In this document: piece by piece, positions 1-7,065 of the stretch
Numbering within the stretch: the stretch's first letter is position 1
How the letters are laid out: each line of letters opens with the position of its first letter
Assembly (NCBI GenBank): GCA_021772915.1
Contig: JAJFLB010000050.1
Coordinates: 1 to 54,758, forward strand
DNA from: Gammaproteobacteria bacterium
Lineage (GTDB): Bacteria; Pseudomonadota; Gammaproteobacteria; Xanthomonadales; SZUA-36
Length of the DNA: 54,758 bases
Reading direction: 5' to 3'
Made by a program: the position numbers and the translations under genes
The notes under the pieces: generated by a model
Seen by the model: only the letters and a program-made list of their open reading frames with translations
Database searches by the model: none
Told to the model about the DNA's origin: nothing

Positions 1-162
1 GACTGGTGCGCTTCATATGGAAGCAGCACAAAGAACGAAAACCCTGGTGCGCCATCAGCTGACTGCCATTAGATACAAAGGATGGCCTTCATCAGGGATG
101 CGTTTGGCCAGTTGACCGGAGACGGCTAATGGGTGACCCCAGTTATTTCCAGTTATTTCTGG
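1..162. other. Left edge, no gene assigned
   Basis: The first 162 bases lie downstream of the DUF302 gene. Short open stretches cross the window edge: frame 3 is open from the edge to a stop at about position 62, and frame 2 to about position 113. Either could be the C-terminus of a plus-strand gene that begins outside the window. Neither stretch shows a recognisable motif, so no gene is called. Confidence 0.4.
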
Positions 163-555
163 TCAGATCGCTTCGAGCACGTTTTCAAGTTTCTCTTTCA
201 CCTGGGACGCAATTTGCTCCAGCTGCGGGTTGTCCACGAGGCCTAAAACAGCACTTGGGTCCATACAGGAAACATGCACCTTACCCTCATCATCCTCCCG
301 CACCAGCACATTGCAGGGCAGCAGCAAACCGATCTCGGGTTCCATGGCCACAGCCTGATGGGCAAGCACCGGGTTACAGGCGCCCAGAATACGATAGGGC
401 GGGATGTCGGTATCCAGCTTCTTCTTCAGGGTTTCGCGCACATCAATATCTGACAATACACCAAAACCTTCTTTGGCCAGTTCTTCGGTAACCACTTCAA
501 TGGTCTCGTCAAAACCCAGCCCAACTGTTGTTCCAAACCCGAAATTAGTGTTCAT
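163..555 (-). CDS. DUF302 domain protein
   Basis: A 130-residue soluble protein that is almost entirely one DUF302 domain. Seen: the family's pattern of an N-terminal beta strand and helix (FGFGTTVGLGFDETIEVV), a central YRILGACNP segment, and a LLLPCNVLV strand followed by a DPSAVLGL turn. The family is small, widespread and often found in sulfur and metal-stress settings, but its biochemical role is not settled. The ATG at 555 is preferred to the in-frame TTG three bases upstream because GAGAGG lies about nine bases before it. It is downstream of and co-directional with the peroxiredoxin-like gene, with a 64-base gap, so the two may be co-transcribed. Confidence 0.8.
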   Translation of the reverse strand: MNTNFGFGTTVGLGFDETIEVVTEELAKEGFGVLSDIDVRETLKKKLDTDIPPYRILGACNPVLAHQAVAMEPEIGLLLPCNVLVREDDEGKVHVSCMDPSAVLGLVDNPQLEQIASQVKEKLENVLEAI

Positions 556-619
556 CAATTATACCTCTCAGGAATGGCCTACATTATAAACGCTCATATG
601 AAGACCTGTATCAAACCGG

Positions 620-1312
620 TTACTCACTTTTCTTTCTTTGTTGCTCACGTCTTTGCCGAAGCCGCTTGTCCGTGTCATCCAGATACGCTGAGGCCGCGGC
701 CAGCAGGACATCCGGGTGCAACCGGGCGTGGTAGTCCGGATTGGTATAAGCAAAGCTGATGATGCCGTCTGTACCGATGAGGAAAGTCGATGGGGCAGGC
801 AGTACGTGGTGGTTCTCACCCGAGGCCGCTTCCAGGTCGATCTCGTGCTTGAGGTAGCGTCCGACTGTCTCGTCATCCACGCGGAAGGCCACCCCGTAAG
901 CCCGGGTTGCGTTCAATGACGAATCTGAAAAAATGGTATAGCCGATATCCGGATCATCCAGACTTTCCAGTAGCAATTCTGGTTTATCAATACTGATAAA
1001 CCAGATATCGAAGCCCATTTTTCTGAGTTGTTGTTCCGTCAAACGCATCTCCGCCAGGTGCAGGTTGCAATAGGGACACCAACCGCCACGATAAAATGTC
1101 AGAATCACCGGTTTGTCATGAGCACCGGCCTTGAATTCGAAAGTTTGCGCGTGCGCGTCCCTGACGACAAAGTCTGCCGCCTTCATCCCTGGCATCAGTG
1201 GCTGGACCAATTCCGCAGTGGCATGGATGACCTCCCGCCCGTCTGCTCCGGTAGCAAGAGGCGCAGCCAAAAACACCAATACGGCCGTCATTGTGATGGT
1301 GAATTTATTCAT
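620..1312 (-). CDS. Exported peroxiredoxin-like (AhpC/TSA) protein
   Basis: A 230-residue protein with an N-terminal signal peptide (hydrophobic residues about 8-21, small residues before ADGRE). A thioredoxin-fold peroxiredoxin-like domain follows. The active-site stretch reads FYRGGWCPYC, with C79 and C82, after a TFY strand as in AhpC/TSA proteins. A conserved LPAPSTFLIG strand with a cis-proline follows near residue 168. The fold suggests reduction of peroxides or a thiol-disulfide reaction in the periplasm; which one is inference. The C-terminus is a highly charged tail rich in Arg, Gln and Lys. The start is well supported by AGGGAG about six bases before the ATG. It lies upstream of the DUF302 gene on the same strand. 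Confidence 0.8.
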   Translation of the reverse strand: MNKFTITMTAVLVFLAAPLATGADGREVIHATAELVQPLMPGMKAADFVVRDAHAQTFEFKAGAHDKPVILTFYRGGWCPYCNLHLAEMRLTEQQLRKMGFDIWFISIDKPELLLESLDDPDIGYTIFSDSSLNATRAYGVAFRVDDETVGRYLKHEIDLEAASGENHHVLPAPSTFLIGTDGIISFAYTNPDYHARLHPDVLLAAASAYLDDTDKRLRQRREQQRKKSE

Positions 1313-1377
1313 TAGCTACTCCCTGATCAGACCTGTCCTAATGGACCCGCCATAGACGCATTCTATTGCATCGGAAG

Positions 1378-1473
1378 AGGGGGTCAGAGTCAAGGGGCAG
1401 AGTTGTTACTCTGACCCCACTCATTCCCCACTCATTCTTTACTCTGACCCCACTCATTTGACCCCACTCATTT
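1378..1473. repeat. GGGGTCAGAGT / ACTCTGACCCC repeat cluster
   Basis: One arm, GGGGTCAGAGT, lies at 1380-1390 and its exact reverse complement at 1408-1418. The reverse-complement unit ACTCTGACCCCACTCAT recurs at 1408-1424 and 1441-1457. Shortened copies appear near 1426-1437 and 1458-1473. Related degenerate copies occur elsewhere in this window: about 6825-6850, inside dsrN at 21102-21280, and about 29480-29530. This looks like a dispersed non-coding repeat family, possibly mobilised in trans. Confidence 0.75.
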
Positions 1474-1585
1474 AGGCACTGACTTTTGGCCCATGTATTG
1501 ACCGGTTCTTTGTGGTCTTATATGGCTGCCCCTGAAGAACTGGTCATTCATCGGGGTAGAAGTTACCCGATTTAACAATAAGAGT

Positions 1586-1604
1586 AACAATTTTAGAAAT
1601 TGTT
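1586..1604. promoter_or_regulatory. 19-bp perfect palindrome, candidate operator
   Basis: AACAATTT-TAG-AAATTGTT is a perfect 8+3+8 inverted repeat about 130 bases upstream of the RND membrane-fusion gene. Efflux operons are often controlled by TetR- or MarR-type repressors bound to palindromes of this size. No regulator gene lies next to the operon, so the binding protein is unknown. Confidence 0.4.
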
Positions 1605-1660
1605 TCGTCATAGATCTAAAGAACTAACAAGTGTTGAAAAAGAGGGCTGGTGTTTGTGCG

Positions 1661-1677
1661 GACATGTACTGCATGTC
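1661..1677. promoter_or_regulatory. GACATG-N5-CATGTC palindrome, candidate operator
   Basis: A perfect 6+5+6 inverted repeat lies 59 bases upstream of the fusion-protein start. It is nested in a larger imperfect palindrome: GGTGTTTGTGCG on the left (from about 1649) faces CGCACACC on the right (to about 1712). This is consistent with a repressor site or a structured leader for the RND operon. The role is inferred from position only. Confidence 0.4.
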
Positions 1678-1735
1678 AGGGCTAAACAACATCCGCCCAT
1701 ATTCGCACACCTGACAGAATGATCGAGATCACGAA

Positions 1736-2932
1736 ATGAAACGTAAATATGAGGGATTAACCGTGAAAAAGTTACTGAAGATTATCGCCCCGGTGATGGT
1801 ATTGGTGGTAAGTATTGGCGTGGTACAGGCACTCAGTGCCACCAAACCCGAACCAGAAAAGAAGGACGATACACAACGTCTGATTTCACTTTATGTTGAT
1901 GAAGTTAAATCTGACACAGTCACCATCTCGGTTCACACCCAGGGCGAAGTTCGCCCCAAGACTGAAATCGACCTGATACCACAGGTTTCCGGTCGAATCG
2001 TTGCCATCTACGGAGCTTTCGCAGAAGGCGCCGAATTTGACGCAGGTACAACACTGGTCAAAATCGACGATACCGATTACAAACTCGCCGTCGTGCGTGC
2101 ACAAGCCCGCGTTGCAACAGCACAGGTTGCGCTGCAACGAGAACTGGCCAACGCCAAGATAAAAGAGGATCACTGGCTGGATAAACGCACCGCCGGTGAA
2201 CCGTCTGCCTACGCATTGAATAAACCACAGGTCATGGAAGCCGAAGCAGGTTTGCTGTCTGCTGAAGCCGATCTTGAAGAAGCTAACCTAAACGTAGCCC
2301 GTACTGAAATCAGTGCGCCATTCCTGGGCCGTGTACGCGAAAAGAGCGTGGGCATTGGTCAATATGTGACCGCAGGCACAAGCCTCGGCCGGGTATTTTC
2401 CACCAACACTGTAGAGGTCCGTTTACCACTGACCGATGTACAACTGGAAGAGCTGAATCTGCCAATGGGTTTTATGGCTGACGAACTCAATACGCCGGAC
2501 GTTCAATTCACGGCCAGGGTGGGTAACAAAGAGCATAGCTGGAGCGGACACATTGTCCGGACCAACGCCGCAGTTGACCAGCAAACACGTCTGATTTACG
2601 CCATTGCCGAAGTGCAAGATCCCTACGGCGCAGGTTCGGACGACGGCGCGCCCATCGCGGTTGGAATGTTTGTAAGTGCTGAGATCGCTGGTGTAACAAG
2701 CCAGGCGGCCATGGTACTTCCGCGTCTGGCACTGCGCAGTGCCGATAAAGTGTATGTGATCAATGCTGAAAACCGCCTGGAAATTCGAACCGTCAAGGTG
2801 CTTTCCACCTCGGAGGAAACCGTACTCGTTACGAATGGCGTCGAACCCGGCGACAAGGTCGTGACATCAACGATTCCAGCCGCCGTAGATGGTATGGAAG
2901 TCCGCGCAATTACACGCGAACAGCAAAGCTAA
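1736..2932 (+). CDS. RND efflux periplasmic adaptor (membrane fusion protein)
   Basis: A 398-residue HlyD/AcrA-type adaptor that links an inner-membrane RND pump to an outer-membrane channel. Seen: a basic N-terminus and one hydrophobic anchor (about residues 12-34). Next come the first half of the lipoyl domain (VSGRIVAIYGAFAEGAEFDAG), an alpha-helical hairpin (about 120-195) and the second lipoyl half (ISAPFLGRVREKSVGIGQYV). The beta-barrel and membrane-proximal domains follow, with the typical VTNGVEPGDKVV near the end. There is no lipobox cysteine, so it is probably membrane-anchored rather than lipidated. An in-frame GTG about 27 bases downstream is a possible alternative start. The pump gene follows after 12 bases. 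Confidence 0.92.
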   Translation: MKRKYEGLTVKKLLKIIAPVMVLVVSIGVVQALSATKPEPEKKDDTQRLISLYVDEVKSDTVTISVHTQGEVRPKTEIDLIPQVSGRIVAIYGAFAEGAEFDAGTTLVKIDDTDYKLAVVRAQARVATAQVALQRELANAKIKEDHWLDKRTAGEPSAYALNKPQVMEAEAGLLSAEADLEEANLNVARTEISAPFLGRVREKSVGIGQYVTAGTSLGRVFSTNTVEVRLPLTDVQLEELNLPMGFMADELNTPDVQFTARVGNKEHSWSGHIVRTNAAVDQQTRLIYAIAEVQDPYGAGSDDGAPIAVGMFVSAEIAGVTSQAAMVLPRLALRSADKVYVINAENRLEIRTVKVLSTSEETVLVTNGVEPGDKVVTSTIPAAVDGMEVRAITREQQS

Positions 2933-2944
2933 GAGGGCTCCAAA

Positions 2945-5900
2945 ATGCATGGTCTGATTGCCTGGTGGGCACGTAATTCTGTAGCCGCCAACCTCGTCAT
3001 GGTTGGTATTTTTGTCTCCGGCATCATCGGTTTCACTTCGATGGAACGTGAAATGGATCCGCAGGTGCGCTTCCCGGGTCTGCAGATTGAGGTCTCCTGG
3101 CCGGGTGCGGCTCCGCAAGAAGTCGAAGAGCAGATTGTTGCGCGAATTGAAGAGTCAGTCCGCGATATGGATGCCATCGAATGGGTCCGCTCCTCTTCAG
3201 GCGAAGGCAACGGCCGGGTCTGGATCCTGGCTGAACAGCAGGTCGATTTCACCCAGTTCATGAACGATGTGAAAATACGTGTGGATTCCATTTCTTCTTT
3301 CCCACGCGATATTGAGCCTCCCCAGGTTCAACAATGGGTCAACCGTCAGGAATTCATGCGTGTTGCAGTTCATGGCGATATCGGTGAACGCGCGCTCAAA
3401 CGACTGGCAGAGCAACTGAGAAGCGAAGCAGCGCACCTGCCGGCAGTAACCGTTGTGCAATTATTTGGTGTTCGTCAGGAAGAGGTTTCCGTCGAGGTCA
3501 GTGAAGAAGCCCTCAGACGCTATGGCCTGAGCTTTGCCCAGGTAGCCGATGCAATCCGCAACACCTCTATTAACCAGTCTTCAGGTTCGGTACGCACCGA
3601 GGTCGGGACCTACCAGCTCAAGGTACGCAGCCAGGCCGACACGGAAGAAGAATTTGGCGATATTATTGTTCGGGAGACACCCGCAGGTGGGGCCATACGG
3701 GTCCGCGATATAGCCACGGTTGTTGACGGCTTCGAAGACAACCCAATACTGGCTACACTCAACGGCAAACCCGCTGTTCTCATCCAGATCATGTCCACTG
3801 AAATCATGGACATCGTTACCGCTTCAGAGTCCATTCGCAAGTGGATTGACGAACGTCAGGAAACCCTGCCGGCCGGCGTCAGCCTGACCCTTTGGACTGA
3901 CAACGCAGTAGACTTTAAGGGCCGTATGGCCACCATTGGTGGTTCTGCCGCCATGGGCCTGATGTTGGTAATGATTGTACTGGTACTGACCTTGCGGCCA
4001 ATCGTCGCCTTGTGGGTGGCGGTAGGTATTGCCACGGCCTATGCAGGTGCCTTTGTTCTGCTGCCTTCGGTCGGTGTTTCCTTAAACATGCTATCCACAT
4101 TTGCGTTCCTGTTGGTACTGGGCATTGTCGTGGATGACGCAATCGTTGTGGGAGAAGGTATCCACACTGAAGCCCACCGGATTGGTGGTGGTGTCAATGC
4201 CTCCATTGCCGGTGCTCACCTGGTGGCCAAGCCGGTCGTTTTCGGTGTTATCACAACCATCCTGGCCTTCCTGCCGTGGTTATTTTTGGGTGGTTCAACC
4301 TCCGAATTCACACGCCACATTACCTGGGTCGTCATCCTGGCACTGGCTTTCTCCTTGATCGAGTCCCTGTTGATTCTGCCGGCTCACCTGGCAAACATGA
4401 AACCACGGACAAATCTGAGAAGCTTCGGAAAATTCCAGAAACGGATCGCAGATAGTATTCTAAGCTTTGCACAAGTTCGATACCGCAAGATCGGCCGTTG
4501 GTCATTGGACCACCGCTACCTCACAACCAGCATATTTCTGGGTTTGTTAATCATTTTCTTTGGCATGTTCAGCACAGGCTGGGTCAAGAAAAGCTTTATG
4601 CCGGACATGGAATCTGACGAGATTATCGTCAACGTTGTCATGCCGGAAGGCGCGCCTTACAGCCGTGCACTCGAAATTCTGGCCCAGTTACAGGCTGCCG
4701 AGTTGGCGCTCGAGGAAGAGGTCAACCAGCGTACTGATGGCGAAGGTGTGTTGATAGAAAATTGGTACACACGCTCACGCCGGGACAGTGTCTTGGCGAT
4801 CGTCAAGTTGGCACCACCTGAGGTTCGCGACATGACCGCCAAAGAGGCGTCAGTACGTTTGCGTGAACTGATGGGTGATGTACCGGACGCCAAGGAAGTT
4901 TCAGTACGCTACACACAAAACGACAATGGACCGGGTTTTGAGCTGTCTATCAGGCATCCCGATCTCGACGTACTGCGTGCCGCAACTGCAGATATCGAGA
5001 AACAATTACGCACCTATGCAACCCTTTATGACGTACGCAATAATCTCGAAGGGGCTTCCGAGGAAATACGTTTAACCATGAAGCCAGGTACCGCCAAGCT
5101 GGGTTTGACCCTGGCTGACGTCAACCGCCAGGTACGGCAAGCCTACTTCGGTGAAGAAGTTCAACGGCTGCCACGCAACGGTCAGGATGTCCGTGTCAAG
5201 GTTCGTTACCCACTGGAATCCAGACGCTCGATTGAAAGTCTGAAAAATTTCCGGGTGCGCACCAGCGATGGTCGGGAGTTGCCACTTCTTTCGGTTGCCG
5301 ATCTGGAATATGCACCGGGCATCACGAGAATCTCACGCTGGAACGGCAACCGGGCCTCGCGGGTTAGTGCTGACCTGAAAGACAATGTACGCGATGACAT
5401 CATGAAAGACCTGGAAGATAACTTTTTCCCCGAGTGGGAAAAGCGCTACCCCGGTATCATCCGTGGTGCGGTAGGACAGGCCGAAGGCGAAAAACGCTTT
5501 ATTGCTGAAGTATTGGGTTTGTACCTGATTGCATTTTTTGCCATGTACACCATGCTGGCAGTGGCTTTCCGCAGTTACTGGCAACCGATATTGATCCTCA
5601 TCGCGATGCCGTATGCTTTTGCCGGCGCCATCTTCGGTCACGCCGCATTGGGGCTGACCATGGCAATATTCAGCTATTTTGGTATTGCCGCAGCTGCGGG
5701 TGTAGTGGTGAACGACAACCTGGTTTTGATGGACTACTGTAACCGGCTCAGGGACAAAGGCATGTCCCCGGCTGATGCCATTGTCGAGGCCGGTGTTGCC
5801 CGATTCAGACCGATCCTGTTGACCTCGGTCACCACCATTGTCGGTCTGATGCCAATGATGCTGGAACGTTCCATGCAGGCCGCGTTTTTACAACCCATTG

Positions 5901-6082
5901 TGGTCGCGCTCGCATCTGGCGTGTTCTTCGCGTTTTTTGTAACCCTGTTGATGGTGCCGTCCCTGTACGGAATTGGACTTGATATAGGTGCCTTCTTTAG
6001 CCGCCGCAAACAGTGGGTGAGCGGCAAACTCTCACGTCGTACACAGGGTATGACTGATGACCCTGGTACTCTTTCAGGGTGA
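2945..6082 (+). CDS. RND family efflux transporter permease
   Basis: A 1045-residue inner-membrane pump of the AcrB/HAE type, full length for the family. Seen: TM1 after MHGLIAWWARNSVAANL, a large periplasmic loop (about 40-330), and a TM2-TM6 block. The proton-relay aspartate pair lies in TM4 as GIVVDDAIVVGEG (about residue 395). A second periplasmic loop (about 550-840) precedes TM8-TM12, which contain a VVVNDNLVLMDY segment equivalent to the TM10 relay region. It should export hydrophobic or amphipathic compounds using the proton gradient. The substrate cannot be read from sequence. It forms an operon with the adaptor upstream. No outer-membrane TolC-type gene is present, so a channel encoded elsewhere is presumed. 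Confidence 0.94.
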   Translation: MHGLIAWWARNSVAANLVMVGIFVSGIIGFTSMEREMDPQVRFPGLQIEVSWPGAAPQEVEEQIVARIEESVRDMDAIEWVRSSSGEGNGRVWILAEQQVDFTQFMNDVKIRVDSISSFPRDIEPPQVQQWVNRQEFMRVAVHGDIGERALKRLAEQLRSEAAHLPAVTVVQLFGVRQEEVSVEVSEEALRRYGLSFAQVADAIRNTSINQSSGSVRTEVGTYQLKVRSQADTEEEFGDIIVRETPAGGAIRVRDIATVVDGFEDNPILATLNGKPAVLIQIMSTEIMDIVTASESIRKWIDERQETLPAGVSLTLWTDNAVDFKGRMATIGGSAAMGLMLVMIVLVLTLRPIVALWVAVGIATAYAGAFVLLPSVGVSLNMLSTFAFLLVLGIVVDDAIVVGEGIHTEAHRIGGGVNASIAGAHLVAKPVVFGVITTILAFLPWLFLGGSTSEFTRHITWVVILALAFSLIESLLILPAHLANMKPRTNLRSFGKFQKRIADSILSFAQVRYRKIGRWSLDHRYLTTSIFLGLLIIFFGMFSTGWVKKSFMPDMESDEIIVNVVMPEGAPYSRALEILAQLQAAELALEEEVNQRTDGEGVLIENWYTRSRRDSVLAIVKLAPPEVRDMTAKEASVRLRELMGDVPDAKEVSVRYTQNDNGPGFELSIRHPDLDVLRAATADIEKQLRTYATLYDVRNNLEGASEEIRLTMKPGTAKLGLTLADVNRQVRQAYFGEEVQRLPRNGQDVRVKVRYPLESRRSIESLKNFRVRTSDGRELPLLSVADLEYAPGITRISRWNGNRASRVSADLKDNVRDDIMKDLEDNFFPEWEKRYPGIIRGAVGQAEGEKRFIAEVLGLYLIAFFAMYTMLAVAFRSYWQPILILIAMPYAFAGAIFGHAALGLTMAIFSYFGIAAAAGVVVNDNLVLMDYCNRLRDKGMSPADAIVEAGVARFRPILLTSVTTIVGLMPMMLERSMQAAFLQPIVVALASGVFFAFFVTLLMVPSLYGIGLDIGAFFSRRKQWVSGKLSRRTQGMTDDPGTLSG

Positions 6083-6090
6083 CATTAAAT

Positions 6091-6156
6091 GACCGGTAGT
6101 GGTCGGTGTAAGTAACCCTCATCTTGCACCTTTGGCATCTACCGGTCTTATTTTTT
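6091..6156 (+). terminator. Two-tier hairpin terminator after the RND pump
   Basis: Outer stem GACCGGTAG (6091-6099) pairs with CTACCGGTC (6139-6147). An inner stem GGTGTAAG (6105-6112) pairs with CTTGCACC (6123-6130) with one G-T wobble. The outer stem is followed directly by TTATTTTTT (6148-6156). Placed between convergent genes, it should stop transcription of the RND operon. Confidence 0.75.
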
Positions 6157-6164
6157 CACAACAA

Positions 6165-6794
6165 TCACCAGCGGGCCTCTAACCGACCCGCAGTAACCCT
6201 GCTCTCAAACTGATCCAGCGGCCGGCTGCCCTTGGCCACACATTCACCGCTGATAACGTCGAAGACCCACTTGTGTTTCGGGCAGGTCAGTTGCTTGCCT
6301 GCGACTGCAAGTTCAGGAATATCCGTGGCCTGGTGGGGACAACGGCTGTCGTACACGTGGCAATCGTCACCGGCCCGGTAAATAAATACATTTCTTCCGT
6401 CACAATCATTGACATAGGTTATGCCGCCGTCCTTGACCTCATTCCAATCAATCAGGCCGTGCCAGGCAGGTTCGGCAACCAGCATTTCCAGACGAAAACC
6501 CGGAATGTCCATGTCCAGCATGATATCGATCGCCCAGATTATCTTGGCCAGACCCAGCGTTGGGAAGGCCGTGAGGATGGCATCGAGTACCTCTTGCGGG
6601 CTGGCGCCATCGTGGAGCGCCCGTGGTAGATACTGCCGCAAACCACGTTCGGTCTGGCTGTCGATCTTGGTGATTAGTGATATCAGCGAGCGGGTTTTGG
6701 GATCGAGGTGTCTGCCAGCTTCCTTCAAGAAGCCGAAATAGGATTTCATCGCCTCGGGGCGGGCCCTCATCAGGTAGCTTAGTGCGTCACTCAT
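6165..6794 (-). CDS. Carboxymuconolactone decarboxylase-like / Rieske fusion protein
   Basis: A 209-residue two-domain protein. Residues about 1-95 resemble the AhpD/carboxymuconolactone decarboxylase helical fold (ARPEAMKSYFGFL, LISLITKID, DGASPQEVLDAI). Residues about 112-209 form a Rieske [2Fe-2S] ferredoxin, with ligands visible as C152-P-H154 and C171-P-K-H174. The CxxC redox pair found in AhpD-type members is absent, because the corresponding region reads KIDSQTERGLRQ. The first domain may therefore be structural or ligand-binding, with electrons entering through the Rieske cluster. The protein is soluble, with no signal peptide. The start is supported by TAAGGAG nine bases upstream. 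Its redox partner and substrate are unknown. Confidence 0.8.
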   Translation of the reverse strand: MSDALSYLMRARPEAMKSYFGFLKEAGRHLDPKTRSLISLITKIDSQTERGLRQYLPRALHDGASPQEVLDAILTAFPTLGLAKIIWAIDIMLDMDIPGFRLEMLVAEPAWHGLIDWNEVKDGGITYVNDCDGRNVFIYRAGDDCHVYDSRCPHQATDIPELAVAGKQLTCPKHKWVFDVISGECVAKGSRPLDQFESRVTAGRLEARW

Positions 6795-6866
6795 GCTTCG
6801 TACTCCTTAATGTTTGGAACTGGGGTCTGAACTTGACTCTGATCCCGAAACCTCTCGCACTGGTCC

Positions 6867-6899
6867 CTGTAGGACTGACGAGCTCGCTCGTCGGGAACC
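6867..6899 (+). repeat. REP-like palindromic repeat, copy 1
   Basis: The unit starts with CTGTAGGAC, has an inner stem GACGAGC / GCTCGTC and ends with CGGGAACC. A second copy lies at 48253-48285 on the opposite strand. Its stem has changed to GATGAGC / GCTCATC, a compensatory pair of substitutions, while both flanks are unchanged. The layout resembles repetitive extragenic palindromes of Pseudomonas and relatives. Confidence 0.7.
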
Positions 6900-6913
6900 C
6901 TGACCTGTAAGAC

Positions 6914-7035
6914 ACACCAGCCCGGGTTAGATAGCGCGCTCAGAGACTCGCTGCCAGTACACCCCTGTAGCGCTCTGTCGCCAACGTCCTGTTGGCTCAA
7001 GGTCTCTGACCGCACTATCTAACCCAAGCTGGTGT
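6914..7035. repeat. Long inverted repeat, 34-bp arms
   Basis: Arms at 6914-6947 and 7002-7035 are complementary at 30 of 34 positions and enclose a 54-base loop. It lies between cysG and the Rieske-fusion gene. It resembles in size and layout the two palindromic elements at 21958-22113 and 22180-22336. Like them it has GGGT in the arm and an AGGAC- or AGAGAC-like inner end, but its loop is mostly different. The inverted repeat is directly visible; membership of one family is inference. Confidence 0.7.
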
Positions 7036-7065
7036 TTGTGTGAGTATTACCAGTTTCCACGGGTT

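Larger units (their letters stand above)
1313..1735. other. Intergenic region with repeats and palindromes before the RND operon
   Basis: No gene is visible in this 423-base gap. Its left part (about 1378-1473) carries degenerate direct and inverted copies of a GGGGTCAGAGT-type repeat. Its right part carries two palindromes (1586-1604 and 1661-1677) that could be operators for the efflux operon. A clear sigma-70 promoter could not be picked out. Confidence 0.6.

Noticed and set aside
129-491. 120-codon open frame on the plus strand at the left end
   Set aside because: It is antisense to the DUF302 gene and rich in Pro, Arg and Ala as expected for a shadow frame.
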